Below, in pieces: positions 27,618 through 36,540 of a stretch of DNA of 64,000 bases. The stretch spans positions 1 through 64,000 of the forward strand of contig LBON01000001.1 in NCBI GenBank assembly GCA_000989525.1. Direction: 5' to 3'. A model generated the notes under the pieces. That model was given only the letters and a program-made list of their open reading frames with translations, made no database searches and was not told where the DNA came from. Position 1 is the first letter of the stretch, and every line of letters starts with the position of its first letter. The translations under genes and the position numbers were made by a program. This DNA comes from a candidate division TM6 bacterium GW2011_GWF2_32_72 (GTDB lineage: Bacteria; Babelota; Babeliae; Babelales; GWF2-32-72).

Positions 27618-29811
27618 ACATAATCCAATCATAAAATGGCCCTGAATTAATACCTTGGTTAATTAAAATTTCTTTTAATGGATTTAAATACAAATTTTTA
27701 AATTCACGGTTATTTTTTAAATTATTTAATTTTTTTAAAGCTACATCAACTAAAGAACCGTTGGTTAATTTACTTAAAACAAGAGCTTTTAAAAAAGCAG
27801 GAAATTGTTGTTTTATAAAATCTTGATTTTCTGCTGCCTCTAAATTGTGCTCCAAATCAAATCTTTCTAAAAAATTAGCAAACCAATCTTCAAAATAAGA
27901 TTTACCTGGATTAATTTCTAAAAAAAAGTTCGCAAATAACCATTTTTGATCAAGCGGTAAATTATCCAAATAATTTATACAATCATCCTTTAAATAATCC
28001 AATGCTATATTATAATTAACCAAATCCTCAATAAGATCTTTTTTTATGTCAGCCTTTTCACCGGCTTTTTTATATAAATACTTAATAATCTCTTCAAAAC
28101 CTGTAGACCGAGATAAAACAACAATGGCATGAGATATCGAAAAATCTCCGACAAAAATAGCTTGCAAGACTTCACACTTGGTCAAATTATCTAAATCATT
28201 AACTTGATTGATTAAATACGAACGCTCCGGCCAAGGATATTTTTTTAATTCATCACTATTTAAGTTAAAAACACTATTTATACTAGATTTTGGAAAATCA
28301 ATCTTAAAATGCCATTGTTTAAATACCCAAGTAAAAGCAGTCTCTCTAATTTTTAATTTTATTTTTATATTTGCGAATGCATTATCTAAATTTAATTCTG
28401 ATTTATCCAATTCATATGATATAGGCACACCAAAACTAGCAACCTTTGCAAGAAACTGGATGATACCATCAGATCCAGTTAAACTTTTAATAACAGAATT
28501 CATATTATAAAAAGCTCTTTGTGCATTATATGCAGGTATTTCGCATCCTATTGATCGCTTATACTCTTGGCCAGGAATACCTGAAACAACTTCCGCCCAT
28601 TCATTATGTATTTTATCAAAATCAGAAATATCTGGATGTTCTTCATAAAAAGCGATTAATCTTTTTCCATATTCATTTTTAGACGCGACTTTTTTAACTA
28701 ATTCCAAATTAAAAGATTTTGTTTCAGGTAAATAAAAAATCAAATTTAAAAAATTTCTTAACGACGTTTCACCACAATCAGAAAATGTTTGGTCCCGATA
28801 TTTAACTTGATAAAGATATAAAATTTCTGAAGGATAATCAGATTTAAAACGTTTTTCATAAACTCCCTGTGCAAGATCCATTTCTATAGAGCTTAACGAC
28901 TGTTTTTCAAAAAAATTAAAATCTCGCTTTCTCCTAAAATCTCTTATTTGTTCTTCATTATATTTTTCATCAATCCACTGCTGTTGTAAAACTCCATCTT
29001 CATAAAAATTCAACCAATTATCTGAGAATAATTCTTGTTTAAGCTCATTAGGAATTAGCGTTTTATGAAATGAATTTAAGTATAATAAAATAGATTTTTT
29101 ATCCTGAACTTTATGCCATAAAAAAGTTAAAAACATATATTGCAAAGAATATTTAGGTAAACATTCAGATTCCTGATCTTTAAAAACATCTAAAATTAAT
29201 TTAATAATTTTATCAGTATCTCGACCTAAAAAAGTATTTTCTATCTTCCCGTCTTCTATAGATTTTTTAGCATTTTCCAAAGTCTTCATTTCACTTTGAA
29301 TATCAACTCCTTTTTTTACCTTTAAGGCATCGATTCTATCTTCTATTAGTTGTAATGCTATTGTTGATGACTGCTTTATCTGTCTAAAAAATATTTTTTT
29401 TAGATCTTTTTTTAAAACACCTAACTTACTATCAGATGCCCACATTTTTTCTTCAACTTTATTTTGATAATTTTTAATAGCCGCTAAAAATTCACCTATA
29501 AATTCTGGTGTAAAATAAGTCGCTGGCTTTAAAGGATGATGCGTTTCTTTTAAATCTTCCTCATTACCCAATATATAAAACATCTCATAAACTAATTTGG
29601 TTAAATTAGACTCCGGGTCTCCATATTTATAAATATTTTTAAAATAATCATTATACGAATAAACACCGCCTTGAATTGGTGTATATTCAAAAAAACTTTC
29701 CTTAAAAATATTTCCCAAGCCCTTAAATTGCATCGGATCTGTTATATTTGCAAAAAATTGATTTGAAAAAAGTATAAAAAAACATACTTTTTTAACTTTA
29801 AAACAACTCAT
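27595..29811 (-). CDS. Large exported protein of unknown function with DCGETSLRN motif
   Basis: 738 residues, signal-like N-terminus (KKVCFFILFSNQFFANI). I do not recognise it. The best landmark is FSDCGETSLRNFLNLIFY near the middle (about residue 339), where Cys, Glu and Arg-Asn stand in a helix start, and a later FKQWHFKIDFP could supply a His; this is compatible with a Cys-dependent hydrolase but unproven. The first 300 residues are helical and charged. The GAGGG site supports the start. The 3' end overlaps priA by 23 bases in the convergent direction. Confidence 0.7.
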   Translation of the reverse strand: MSCFKVKKVCFFILFSNQFFANITDPMQFKGLGNIFKESFFEYTPIQGGVYSYNDYFKNIYKYGDPESNLTKLVYEMFYILGNEEDLKETHHPLKPATYFTPEFIGEFLAAIKNYQNKVEEKMWASDSKLGVLKKDLKKIFFRQIKQSSTIALQLIEDRIDALKVKKGVDIQSEMKTLENAKKSIEDGKIENTFLGRDTDKIIKLILDVFKDQESECLPKYSLQYMFLTFLWHKVQDKKSILLYLNSFHKTLIPNELKQELFSDNWLNFYEDGVLQQQWIDEKYNEEQIRDFRRKRDFNFFEKQSLSSIEMDLAQGVYEKRFKSDYPSEILYLYQVKYRDQTFSDCGETSLRNFLNLIFYLPETKSFNLELVKKVASKNEYGKRLIAFYEEHPDISDFDKIHNEWAEVVSGIPGQEYKRSIGCEIPAYNAQRAFYNMNSVIKSLTGSDGIIQFLAKVASFGVPISYELDKSELNLDNAFANIKIKLKIRETAFTWVFKQWHFKIDFPKSSINSVFNLNSDELKKYPWPERSYLINQVNDLDNLTKCEVLQAIFVGDFSISHAIVVLSRSTGFEEIIKYLYKKAGEKADIKKDLIEDLVNYNIALDYLKDDCINYLDNLPLDQKWLFANFFLEINPGKSYFEDWFANFLERFDLEHNLEAAENQDFIKQQFPAFLKALVLSKLTNGSLVDVALKKLNNLKNNREFKNLYLNPLKEILINQGINSGPFYDWIMSNSKDLE

Positions 29812-29929
29812 TAAATTTCCCTCAAAAAATAATTATACGTTTTATAAAAACTTTTGATCCTTTTACATAATCTAAAAAAATGCTACCATGCCCAAGATTA
29901 AAATTATAAAAAATTAAAGGAGCCAAATC

Positions 29930-30691
29930 ATGATATATTGTAAAAATATTTGTATTTCATTAGCAATAATTTTTTCAACACACGTATTTGGTTCAGATTT
30001 AACCAATAAAACCAAAAAATATGATGCTATAATCTTTGATATGGATGGAACAATAGTCGATACCGAAACTATTTGGCGGAAAACGATCTCTATTCTATTA
30101 TTAAAACAGGGCATTAAGATAACAGAGGAACAAGAAAAATTTACCTATGCAAAATCAAGAGATCTAAGCGCTATAGAAAAAGCTAAAGCATTAATAAAAG
30201 ATTATGATCTCAAAAATATTACAGCTGAACAAATTGTAATAGAGCGTGGCGATATTGCTGAAGAACTTTATAAAACAGGTCTTTCATATATTGATGGATT
30301 TAAAGAATTTTTTGAAAAGGTAAAAAAACTTAATTTAAAAGTAGCAATCGCAACCGATGCTGATGAAAAATTTATCAATATAGTTAATAAATCTATTAAT
30401 ATACGTACATTTTTTGGTGAATACATCTATGGACGACACAATGTTGCAAATCAATGGAAACCCTGTCCAGCAATCTTTCTTTATGCCGCCAGCCAAATTA
30501 ATGTTGATCCTTCAAGATGCATAGCAATCGATGATGCACCCTGTGGAATAAAGGCATGTAATGATGCTGGCATGTTTAGCATCGGATTTAATAGCAGTGG
30601 CATCCAATCCGATGTCGTCAATGCTCGCCTTCCTGTTAATAAGTATGAAGAAATTAACTTAGAAGACTTAATTTATGAGCAAAACAAATAA
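29930..30691 (+). CDS. Exported HAD-superfamily phosphatase, copy 1
   Basis: 253 residues. The N-terminus is signal-like (MIYCKNICISLAIIFSTHVFGS), followed by a complete HAD fold: motif I FDMDGTIVDTE, motif II VAIATDAD, motif III Lys in QWKPCPAIF, motif IV CIAIDDAPCGI. The four-helix cap lies between motifs I and II, as in beta-phosphoglucomutase-like or nucleotide phosphatases of subfamily I. These enzymes are normally cytosolic, so the export signal is unusual. A strong AAGGAG site precedes the ATG. A close paralogue follows after 93 bp. Confidence 0.88.
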   Translation: MIYCKNICISLAIIFSTHVFGSDLTNKTKKYDAIIFDMDGTIVDTETIWRKTISILLLKQGIKITEEQEKFTYAKSRDLSAIEKAKALIKDYDLKNITAEQIVIERGDIAEELYKTGLSYIDGFKEFFEKVKKLNLKVAIATDADEKFINIVNKSINIRTFFGEYIYGRHNVANQWKPCPAIFLYAASQINVDPSRCIAIDDAPCGIKACNDAGMFSIGFNSSGIQSDVVNARLPVNKYEEINLEDLIYEQNK

Positions 30692-30784
30692 ACAATCGAT
30701 ATATTATTAACAGAACTGTTGCAAAATTTTAAAATATTTACTTAAGCTTACTTATATAAATATCCAATTAAATAAGGAGCTAAG

Positions 30785-31537
30785 ATGACAAATTTTAAAA
30801 ATATTGTTCTTTCATTAATAATCATTTTTTCAGCCCAACTGATTGATACAAAAACTCATCCCAAAACTCCAAAATATGAAGCTATCATTTTTGATATGGA
30901 TGGAACAATAGCTAACACCAAGCCCATCTGGCAAAAAACATTAACAATATTTTTAAAAAGAAGGGGGATAACAATAACCAAAAAAGAAGAAGAAGCCTTA
31001 TCTAAAAATAATAACGGCAAAACAGTTCCCGAAATAGCATCGGATTTAATAAAAAAATTTAATCTAAAAAATATAACACCAAACCAAGTCGTTCAAGAAA
31101 GAACAGAAATCGCAAAAAACAATTATGATAGTTCTTTAAAATTTATTATAGGATTTAAAAAATTCTTTAATAAAACAAAAAAATACCACTTAAAAGTCGC
31201 CATAGCATCAGATAGTGATACAAAATTCATAGATATAGTTAGTAAAGACCTAAATCTCAAAAAATTATTTGGAAAACATATTTATAGTCGGGAAAATGTT
31301 AACAATAAGTGGAAACCAAACCCAGATATATACCTTTATGCAGCCAAACAATTAAACATAGAACCTAACAAATGCCTTGCCATAGATGATTCACCCAGTG
31401 GGATTAAAGCAATTAACCGAGCGGGCATGTTCAGCATAGGTATCAACACAGGCAAAAATCCCAAGGATGTGGAAGAAGCTCGTTTACCAATCAACAAATA
31501 CAGCGAAATAAATTTAGAAAAACTACTCTTTGACTGA
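30785..31537 (+). CDS. Exported HAD-superfamily phosphatase, copy 2
   Basis: 250 residues, paralogue of the gene at 29930. Signal-like N-terminus (MTNFKNIVLSLIIIFSAQLI), then motif I FDMDGTIANTK, motif II VAIASDSD, motif III KWKPNPDIYLYAA, motif IV CLAIDDSPSGI. The cap region is diverged from copy 1 and richer in Lys, so substrates may differ. AAGGAG lies before the ATG. The two genes look like a tandem duplication where both copies kept the leader and all catalytic residues. Confidence 0.88.
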   Translation: MTNFKNIVLSLIIIFSAQLIDTKTHPKTPKYEAIIFDMDGTIANTKPIWQKTLTIFLKRRGITITKKEEEALSKNNNGKTVPEIASDLIKKFNLKNITPNQVVQERTEIAKNNYDSSLKFIIGFKKFFNKTKKYHLKVAIASDSDTKFIDIVSKDLNLKKLFGKHIYSRENVNNKWKPNPDIYLYAAKQLNIEPNKCLAIDDSPSGIKAINRAGMFSIGINTGKNPKDVEEARLPINKYSEINLEKLLFD

Positions 31538-31718
31538 GTTTCTAAAACAAACAACATTTTTAATTTTAAACTCATTAAACACTTTATTGTTCAAAGCCCG
31601 AAGTCAATTTAAGCCCAAAATTACCCAATTCAAACCTATGTAAAAATCGTTTTTTACCCATCAAATAGATATTTCTGCAGATCAGCCCCTTTTTTTTAAC
31701 ATTTATGTAACTCTTGTA

Positions 31719-31746
31719 TTGACACTGTTACAACATTGTACATACT
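31719..31746 (+). promoter_or_regulatory. Promoter with palindromic operator before the AbrB-type gene
   Basis: A consensus -35 (TTGACA, 31719-31724) and a -10-like CATACT (31741-31746) are 16 bases apart. The spacer contains TACAACATTGTA (31729-31740), five-base arms that are exact inverted repeats, ending at the -10. This is where an autoregulatory AbrB/MazE-type protein could bind. Confidence 0.6.
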
Positions 31747-31793
31747 TGGCAATAGTTAATGTTTAAAAACACCAAAACACAAGGGGCATAAAA

Positions 31794-32327
31794 ATGCTAA
31801 AAAAACTAACCAAATATGGCAATAGCAACGCGCTATTGATCGACAAGGCAATAATGGAATTGCTAGAAATGACAGAAGGATCGGTCGTTAAACTAAAAAT
31901 TGAAGGCAACTCTCTAATTATTACTCCGCAAGAACCAAAAGAAGGTCAAAAAATAAATATGACCGGACTTGAAAAATCCATGCAAATAATGAAAGAAAGA
32001 GAAAAAGAGTTCGCTGGAAACAGTGAGTATTTAAGATGGCAACCAGGCGGTGACATGTATCCAATACTTCTTGAATTAAGCACAAAAATTACCCCTAAAT
32101 ATATGAAGGCCTTTCAGACTCTTCAAAAACCGGAGTACCTAAGTGAGTTGGATGCCATAGCTGAGCAACATGCTGATGATAAAACCTCAGAGGGTTTTGA
32201 AAAAGCAAGCAAAGACCTATTGTTAAAGCATGCACCCGAGCTTTTAGAAATGTACAAAGAAATAGCAGAAGCCGCTCGAGAAGCTGGCATGCCAGAAGAA
32301 TTGATTAAAAAAACCTATAATTTTTAA
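31794..32327 (+). CDS. AbrB/MazE-type DNA-binding protein with helical C-terminal domain
   Basis: 177 residues. Residues 1-48 form a SpoVT/AbrB swapped-hairpin domain (LTKYGNSNALLIDKAIMELL, then VVKLKIEGNSLIITP), as in MazE antitoxins. Residues about 75-177 are helical and charged and not recognised. MazE antitoxins normally sit next to a MazF toxin, but none is upstream or downstream: the next gene is orn on the other strand after a 570-bp gap. It is therefore an orphan regulator, or an antitoxin that lost its toxin. AAGGGGC is the ribosome site. A palindromic operator-like site lies in its promoter. Confidence 0.78.
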   Translation: MLKKLTKYGNSNALLIDKAIMELLEMTEGSVVKLKIEGNSLIITPQEPKEGQKINMTGLEKSMQIMKEREKEFAGNSEYLRWQPGGDMYPILLELSTKITPKYMKAFQTLQKPEYLSELDAIAEQHADDKTSEGFEKASKDLLLKHAPELLEMYKEIAEAAREAGMPEELIKKTYNF

Positions 32328-32610
32328 TCAAATAAATAAAAGTAAGGCCCTCATTGCGCAAGGGGGCTTTGCAAATAAGATTATTTACTATGTTTTGAAT
32401 TGACTTAAACAATAAAAAACAAATCAGCATAACTCTAAATCGTAATTCAAAATAAAGAGGGCGGCAGAAAGGTTATAGAGTTGAACTTTTTATCAAATTA
32501 AATTGACTTAGTATAAGAAGGGGTAGCTTAAAAGTAAGCTTAATATTGAGATTTTTTAATAAAAACGGTTAGGATAACACCAAAAAGATTTCCAAATCAA
32601 ACAGTAAAAA

Positions 32611-32653
32611 AAGGACTCGATCCTTCGACTAGCTCAGGATGACATCCATCCTT
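32611..32653 (+). repeat. Dispersed repeat, left arm of inverted pair 2
   Basis: Reads AAGGACTCGATCCTTCGACT then AGCTCAGGATGACATCCATC, closest to what looks like the consensus. The same orientation and start as the arm at 11101. Confidence 0.87.
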
Positions 32654-32761
32654 ATTAATTTATATTTTATTGAGTTGTTACAGCCTCTGTAGGATTAAAA
32701 TATGAAACTGTTGTTAATTTAGATTTTCAACTTTTAAATATTGAGTAAAAAATAAAAATAA

Positions 32762-32851
32762 AGACGGATGTCATCCTGAGCTAGTCGAAGGATCTCATCC
32801 TGAGTTAATCCAAACGTAGTAAGAATTTGTACCGAAGGATCAAGTCCTTTT
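32762..32851 (-). repeat. Dispersed repeat, right arm of pair 2 with an internal duplication
   Basis: The plus strand reads AGACGGATGTCATCCTGAGC then TAGTCGAAGGAT, as expected for the inverse arm. A second, degenerate CATCCTGAG...CCGAAGGATC unit (32794-32841) follows before the final AAGTCCTTTT. The arm is thus about twice the normal length, by duplication or by insertion of one copy into another. Confidence 0.8.
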
Positions 32852-32897
32852 AAATATTAAAATCAGCGCTTATAATTTGCATATAAACTCTAAAAGT

Positions 32898-33440
32898 TTA
32901 TTTCACAAAAAAATGTTTTCGATAATGTTTTAACTCATTAATAGATTCACGAATATCATCCAATGATCTATGAACTTCTTGTTTTTCATAAAATGCTGCA
33001 GGGTTTTCTGAATACCATCTGCGAACAAGCTCTTTTACAGTTGTTACATCAATTATTCTGTAATAAAGAAAATTGGCTAAATTTGGCATCCATTTTTTTA
33101 AAAAGGCTTTATCTTGCCAAACAGAATTTCCACAAAGCAAAGTGCGATCTGGATCGCAATGTTCTTTTAAAAAATTTAAAACTCGCTCTTCAGCTTCATG
33201 CAACATCACAGAAGAATCACGAACAGCATCAAGCAAACCTGATTCTTGATGAAAAGCTGCAGACCAAGGATCCATATTTTCTAAAACTTCTGGAAGTTGA
33301 TTTATAGCAATTGCCGGACCTTCTACCATAATATTTAAATCATTATCTGTAACAATAACAGCTATTTCTAAGATATGATTTTTTTGAGAATCAAGACCTG
33401 TCATTTCAAGATCTAACCAGGCCAAAGAATATTGCTTCAC
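32898..33440 (-). CDS. orn: Oligoribonuclease
   Basis: Degrades 2-5-nt RNA to mononucleotides at the end of mRNA decay. 180 residues, the family's normal size, of the DEDDh exonuclease type: Asp10 and Glu12 in WLDLEMTGLD, Asp in SVWQDKAFL, and His/Asp in HRSLDDIRESI. The start is GTG with AAAGGA about ten bases upstream. The window also encodes RNase G/E at 41452, which generates decay intermediates. Confidence 0.96.
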   Translation of the reverse strand: MKQYSLAWLDLEMTGLDSQKNHILEIAVIVTDNDLNIMVEGPAIAINQLPEVLENMDPWSAAFHQESGLLDAVRDSSVMLHEAEERVLNFLKEHCDPDRTLLCGNSVWQDKAFLKKWMPNLANFLYYRIIDVTTVKELVRRWYSENPAAFYEKQEVHRSLDDIRESINELKHYRKHFFVK

Positions 33441-33465
33441 TTTATTTATTCCTTTTTTTAAAATC

Positions 33466-34155
33466 TTAATTATTAATTAGCGCTATTATACAATTGGTAC
33501 TCTTATTTAAGTCAACAAGTTTCTTTTTCATATCTTCTTTCAATTTTGCAATCAAAAAGTCATACCTTTTATCATTAATTCGCAACTTAATTTGCTGCAA
33601 TTCTTCAAGATCCTTTTTTAAATGCAAACATAAATTTCCGGCATAATGAAATTCACCCTTTAGATTCAACAAATCATTTTTTAAATCAAATCTACCAAGC
33701 GCCTCTAAAATATTAAAAATTTCTCTAAAATCTACGGCCACAGCATAAAAACTTTCCATAAAAGAATCACAATCTGCAACATCTAAAAAATTCCAACGTA
33801 TAGTCAAAAAATCACAAAATTTTACTATACATGGATTCAATTTCTTTTCTAAAATCCTAAAAATTACTTGAAAATAATATTCCATCAAAAGATTTTGATA
33901 ATCACTGTTTTGAAGTTCAGCAAAATCGCCAAACAAAAGCTCTTCATCCTTATCTAAAGATGGTAGAGAGATAACATAATGTATTTCTCCAGTTAGTGTT
34001 TCTCCTCGCCTAATCTTAACAAAATCAGAATTTAAACATTTAGAATACTTCTTTTCTAATTCACTAAATTCGGAATGACTAACACAAATATTAATTCCAC
34101 AGTAAGACATAAAATTCAAACCAAACAAAACCGAAAAGAACAATTTTTTTAACAT
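33466..34155 (-). CDS. Exported protein of unknown function
   Basis: 229 residues with a signal peptide (MLKKLFFSVLFGLNFMSYC). The mature part is mostly helical and charged (YFQVIFRILEKKLNP; LHLKKDLEELQQIKLRIND). It has several cysteines (for example NPCIVKFCDF) that may form disulfides. I recognise no family. It ends 25 bp before orn on the same strand and could share its transcript. Confidence 0.65.
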   Translation of the reverse strand: MLKKLFFSVLFGLNFMSYCGINICVSHSEFSELEKKYSKCLNSDFVKIRRGETLTGEIHYVISLPSLDKDEELLFGDFAELQNSDYQNLLMEYYFQVIFRILEKKLNPCIVKFCDFLTIRWNFLDVADCDSFMESFYAVAVDFREIFNILEALGRFDLKNDLLNLKGEFHYAGNLCLHLKKDLEELQQIKLRINDKRYDFLIAKLKEDMKKKLVDLNKSTNCIIALINN

Positions 34156-34320
34156 AAAAACCTTTATCTAATTAACTAAATATAAAAAAACAGAAAGTGA
34201 AGCTTGCTTCATTTTTTAGGAAAAAGCAAGTACTTGTCTTATTTCAAAAAAGAACTTCACAAAAAAAAAGGAACCTTTAAGCTAAAGTCTAATCAAACTC
34301 AAATTGTTCTGGGGTAAAAA

Positions 34321-36540
34321 ATGAGTAAAAAAAACATAGGCGTTTTAATGGGTGGAAGGTCTGAAGAAAAAGAGGTTTCATTCAATTCTGGTAGAACTAT
34401 TTCAGACCATTTAGACACATATAAATTCAATGTAATTCCTCTTTTCCAAACACAAAAAAATGAACTGTACATACTGCCATGGAAATTTTTATACAGAGGA
34501 AAAATAAAAGATTTTGAATATCGTTTGGCAGCTGAAGCAACCCAAATTAAATGGGATGATCTAAAAAATTTAATAGATTTTATGTACATAGCAACACATG
34601 GAAGATTCGCAGAAGATGGAACACTACAGGGTTTTTTAGAAGTTTTACAAATCCCTTATCTTGGCTCAAAAGTTTATTCTAGCGCCATAACAATGGACAA
34701 AATAAAGCAAAAAGAAATTTTACAAATTCATGGAGTTGAAACACCTAAGGGAATAAGTTTTACCCCACAAGAAATTGAATCTTTAAATCAAAAAACATTG
34801 GAAGAAAAAATCATCAAACAAAAATTAAACCTTCCATTAATTATAAAACCCCACAAAGAAGGCTCCAGTATTGGTATTTCAGTCTTAAAAGAATTTAAAA
34901 ATTTAAAAAAACATTTAGAATTTGCCATGAATGCCTACCCAGAAAAAAAACAAGATGTAATTGTGGAAGAAAAAATAGGTGGTATGGAATTCACATGTAT
35001 TTTGATAACAGATAAAAAAACAAAAAAAATAATTCCTATGTCTGTTACAGAAGTTGTCAAAGAAGCAAATAGTGATTTTTTTGATTATGAACAAAAATAT
35101 ATGCCGGGAAGAGCAACTAAATTTACACCCGCAAGAACAACCTCAGAAAATCTAAAACTCATAGAAAACACCTGCTTAAAAGTTGTAAAAGCCCTAGAAA
35201 TGAGTAACACAGCTAGAATTGATGGAATTTTAGATAAAGAAGGCAGGGTGATAATTATAGATCCAAATACCCTTACCGGAATGTCTCCTTCAAGCTTCTT
35301 ATTCAATCAAGCTGCTGAACAAAATTTAAGTCACACAGATTTGATCAACCATTTAATTGAAACGGAAATAGATCAAATGGAAATTGTCCCAACAAAAAAC
35401 AAATCCACAAATAAAAAAAGGCTCAAAATTGCGGTAATACTGGGCGGCAGAACAAACGAAAAAGAAGTATCCTTAGACTCAGGTCGAAATGTTGTTTACA
35501 AACTCTCTCCACACAAATATGAAGTTATTCCTCTTTTTTTAAACCAAAACCTCGAATTGTTTAAAATCAACAATAAACAACTCGTAAAAAATTCGACTAA
35601 AGAAATTGAACTCAGCTTAACGCCAGAACAAAAAGTTTTATGGAATGATCTTCCTAAAATTGTTGAATTTGTATTTCTAGGGCTTCATGGTGGTGAAGGA
35701 GAAAACGGCTGTATACAAGGGACACTTGAAATGTTAGATCTTCCATATAATGGATCTTCTGTTCTTACAAGCAGCATGTGTATGGACAAATTCAAAACAA
35801 ACGAATTTTTAAGATCACTCGGACATAGTGTTCCAAACTCAATATTAATTTCCAAAGAAGATTTTGAAAAAAATAGCAAAGAAATAGAAAAACAAATTTC
35901 TAACCTATTCAGTTTTCCTGTAATTTTAAAGCCTCATGATGATGGTTGCAGTGTTGGCGTACAAAAAATAAACAATCAAAGTGAAATAATTAACGAAGTA
36001 AAAAACTTTTTCACATTACGTAAACATGCTTTAATAGAGGAAATGATCACAGGTATGGAATTAACAGTTGGCTGCATAGGAAACACAAAGGCCACAGCAT
36101 TACCTCCAAGCCAAGCTGTAGCAACCAAAGGCATTCTATCAATTGAAGAAAAATTTCTTCCAGGCGCAGGTGAAAACCAAACTCCAGCATTACTACCAAA
36201 AGAAGCAATTAAATTTGTTCAACAAGAAATTGAAAAAATATATACGGATCTTGGTTGCAAGGGTTATTCCAGAATTGATTGTTTTTATCAATCTGCAAAA
36301 GAAAGTGTTACAAAAAAAGAACGCCTTATTTTTATTGAAGCAAATACTCTACCTGGTATGACACCCGCAACATGCCTATTTCACCAAGCAGCTGAAATAG
36401 GAATAACACCAATGGAATTCATAGATAAAATTGTTGAACTTGGATTTGAAGAGCACAAACCTATTTGCTTAAAAATGAAAGCGAATAGCGCAATAGTTGA
36501 TCAAAAGAACAACCCGAGCCAGCATACTTTTCACGAATAA
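34321..36540 (+). CDS. ddl: Tandem fusion of two D-Ala-D-Ala ligase-like ATP-grasp halves
   Basis: 739 residues; a normal Ddl has 300-370. Residues about 3-355 and 370-715 are each a full Ddl-like unit. Each starts with a GGR motif (IGVLMGGRSEEKEVSFNSGR; IAVILGGRTNEKEVSLDSGR), then HG-x4-EDG/ENG-x2-QG, IIKPHKEGSSIG / ILKPHDDGCSVG, and a Mg site. The C-half keeps the canonical EANTLPGMT; the N-half has DPNTLTGMS, with Asp for the Mg-binding Glu. It should supply the D-Ala-D-Ala dipeptide for peptidoglycan precursors. The last 80 bases overlap ruvA on the other strand. It seems to be duplication and fusion, and the halves may have split roles. Confidence 0.88.
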   Translation: MSKKNIGVLMGGRSEEKEVSFNSGRTISDHLDTYKFNVIPLFQTQKNELYILPWKFLYRGKIKDFEYRLAAEATQIKWDDLKNLIDFMYIATHGRFAEDGTLQGFLEVLQIPYLGSKVYSSAITMDKIKQKEILQIHGVETPKGISFTPQEIESLNQKTLEEKIIKQKLNLPLIIKPHKEGSSIGISVLKEFKNLKKHLEFAMNAYPEKKQDVIVEEKIGGMEFTCILITDKKTKKIIPMSVTEVVKEANSDFFDYEQKYMPGRATKFTPARTTSENLKLIENTCLKVVKALEMSNTARIDGILDKEGRVIIIDPNTLTGMSPSSFLFNQAAEQNLSHTDLINHLIETEIDQMEIVPTKNKSTNKKRLKIAVILGGRTNEKEVSLDSGRNVVYKLSPHKYEVIPLFLNQNLELFKINNKQLVKNSTKEIELSLTPEQKVLWNDLPKIVEFVFLGLHGGEGENGCIQGTLEMLDLPYNGSSVLTSSMCMDKFKTNEFLRSLGHSVPNSILISKEDFEKNSKEIEKQISNLFSFPVILKPHDDGCSVGVQKINNQSEIINEVKNFFTLRKHALIEEMITGMELTVGCIGNTKATALPPSQAVATKGILSIEEKFLPGAGENQTPALLPKEAIKFVQQEIEKIYTDLGCKGYSRIDCFYQSAKESVTKKERLIFIEANTLPGMTPATCLFHQAAEIGITPMEFIDKIVELGFEEHKPICLKMKANSAIVDQKNNPSQHTFHE

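Larger units (their letters stand above)
32328..32897. other. Non-coding region with inverted repeat pair 2
   Basis: No gene is visible in these 570 bases. A weak GC-rich hairpin (near 32343-32372) follows the AbrB-type gene. The dispersed repeat appears as opposed arms at 32611-32653 and 32762-32851. The stretch at 32373-32600 shows nothing I can name. Confidence 0.6.

Noticed and set aside
31794-32897. MazEF toxin-antitoxin pair
   Set aside because: No frame for a MazF-like toxin is found next to the AbrB-type gene on either strand.
34198-34217. Terminator (TGAAGC-TT-GCTTCA with T-run) before ddl
   Set aside because: The loop of two bases is too short for a stable hairpin as drawn, so I left it out of the feature list.
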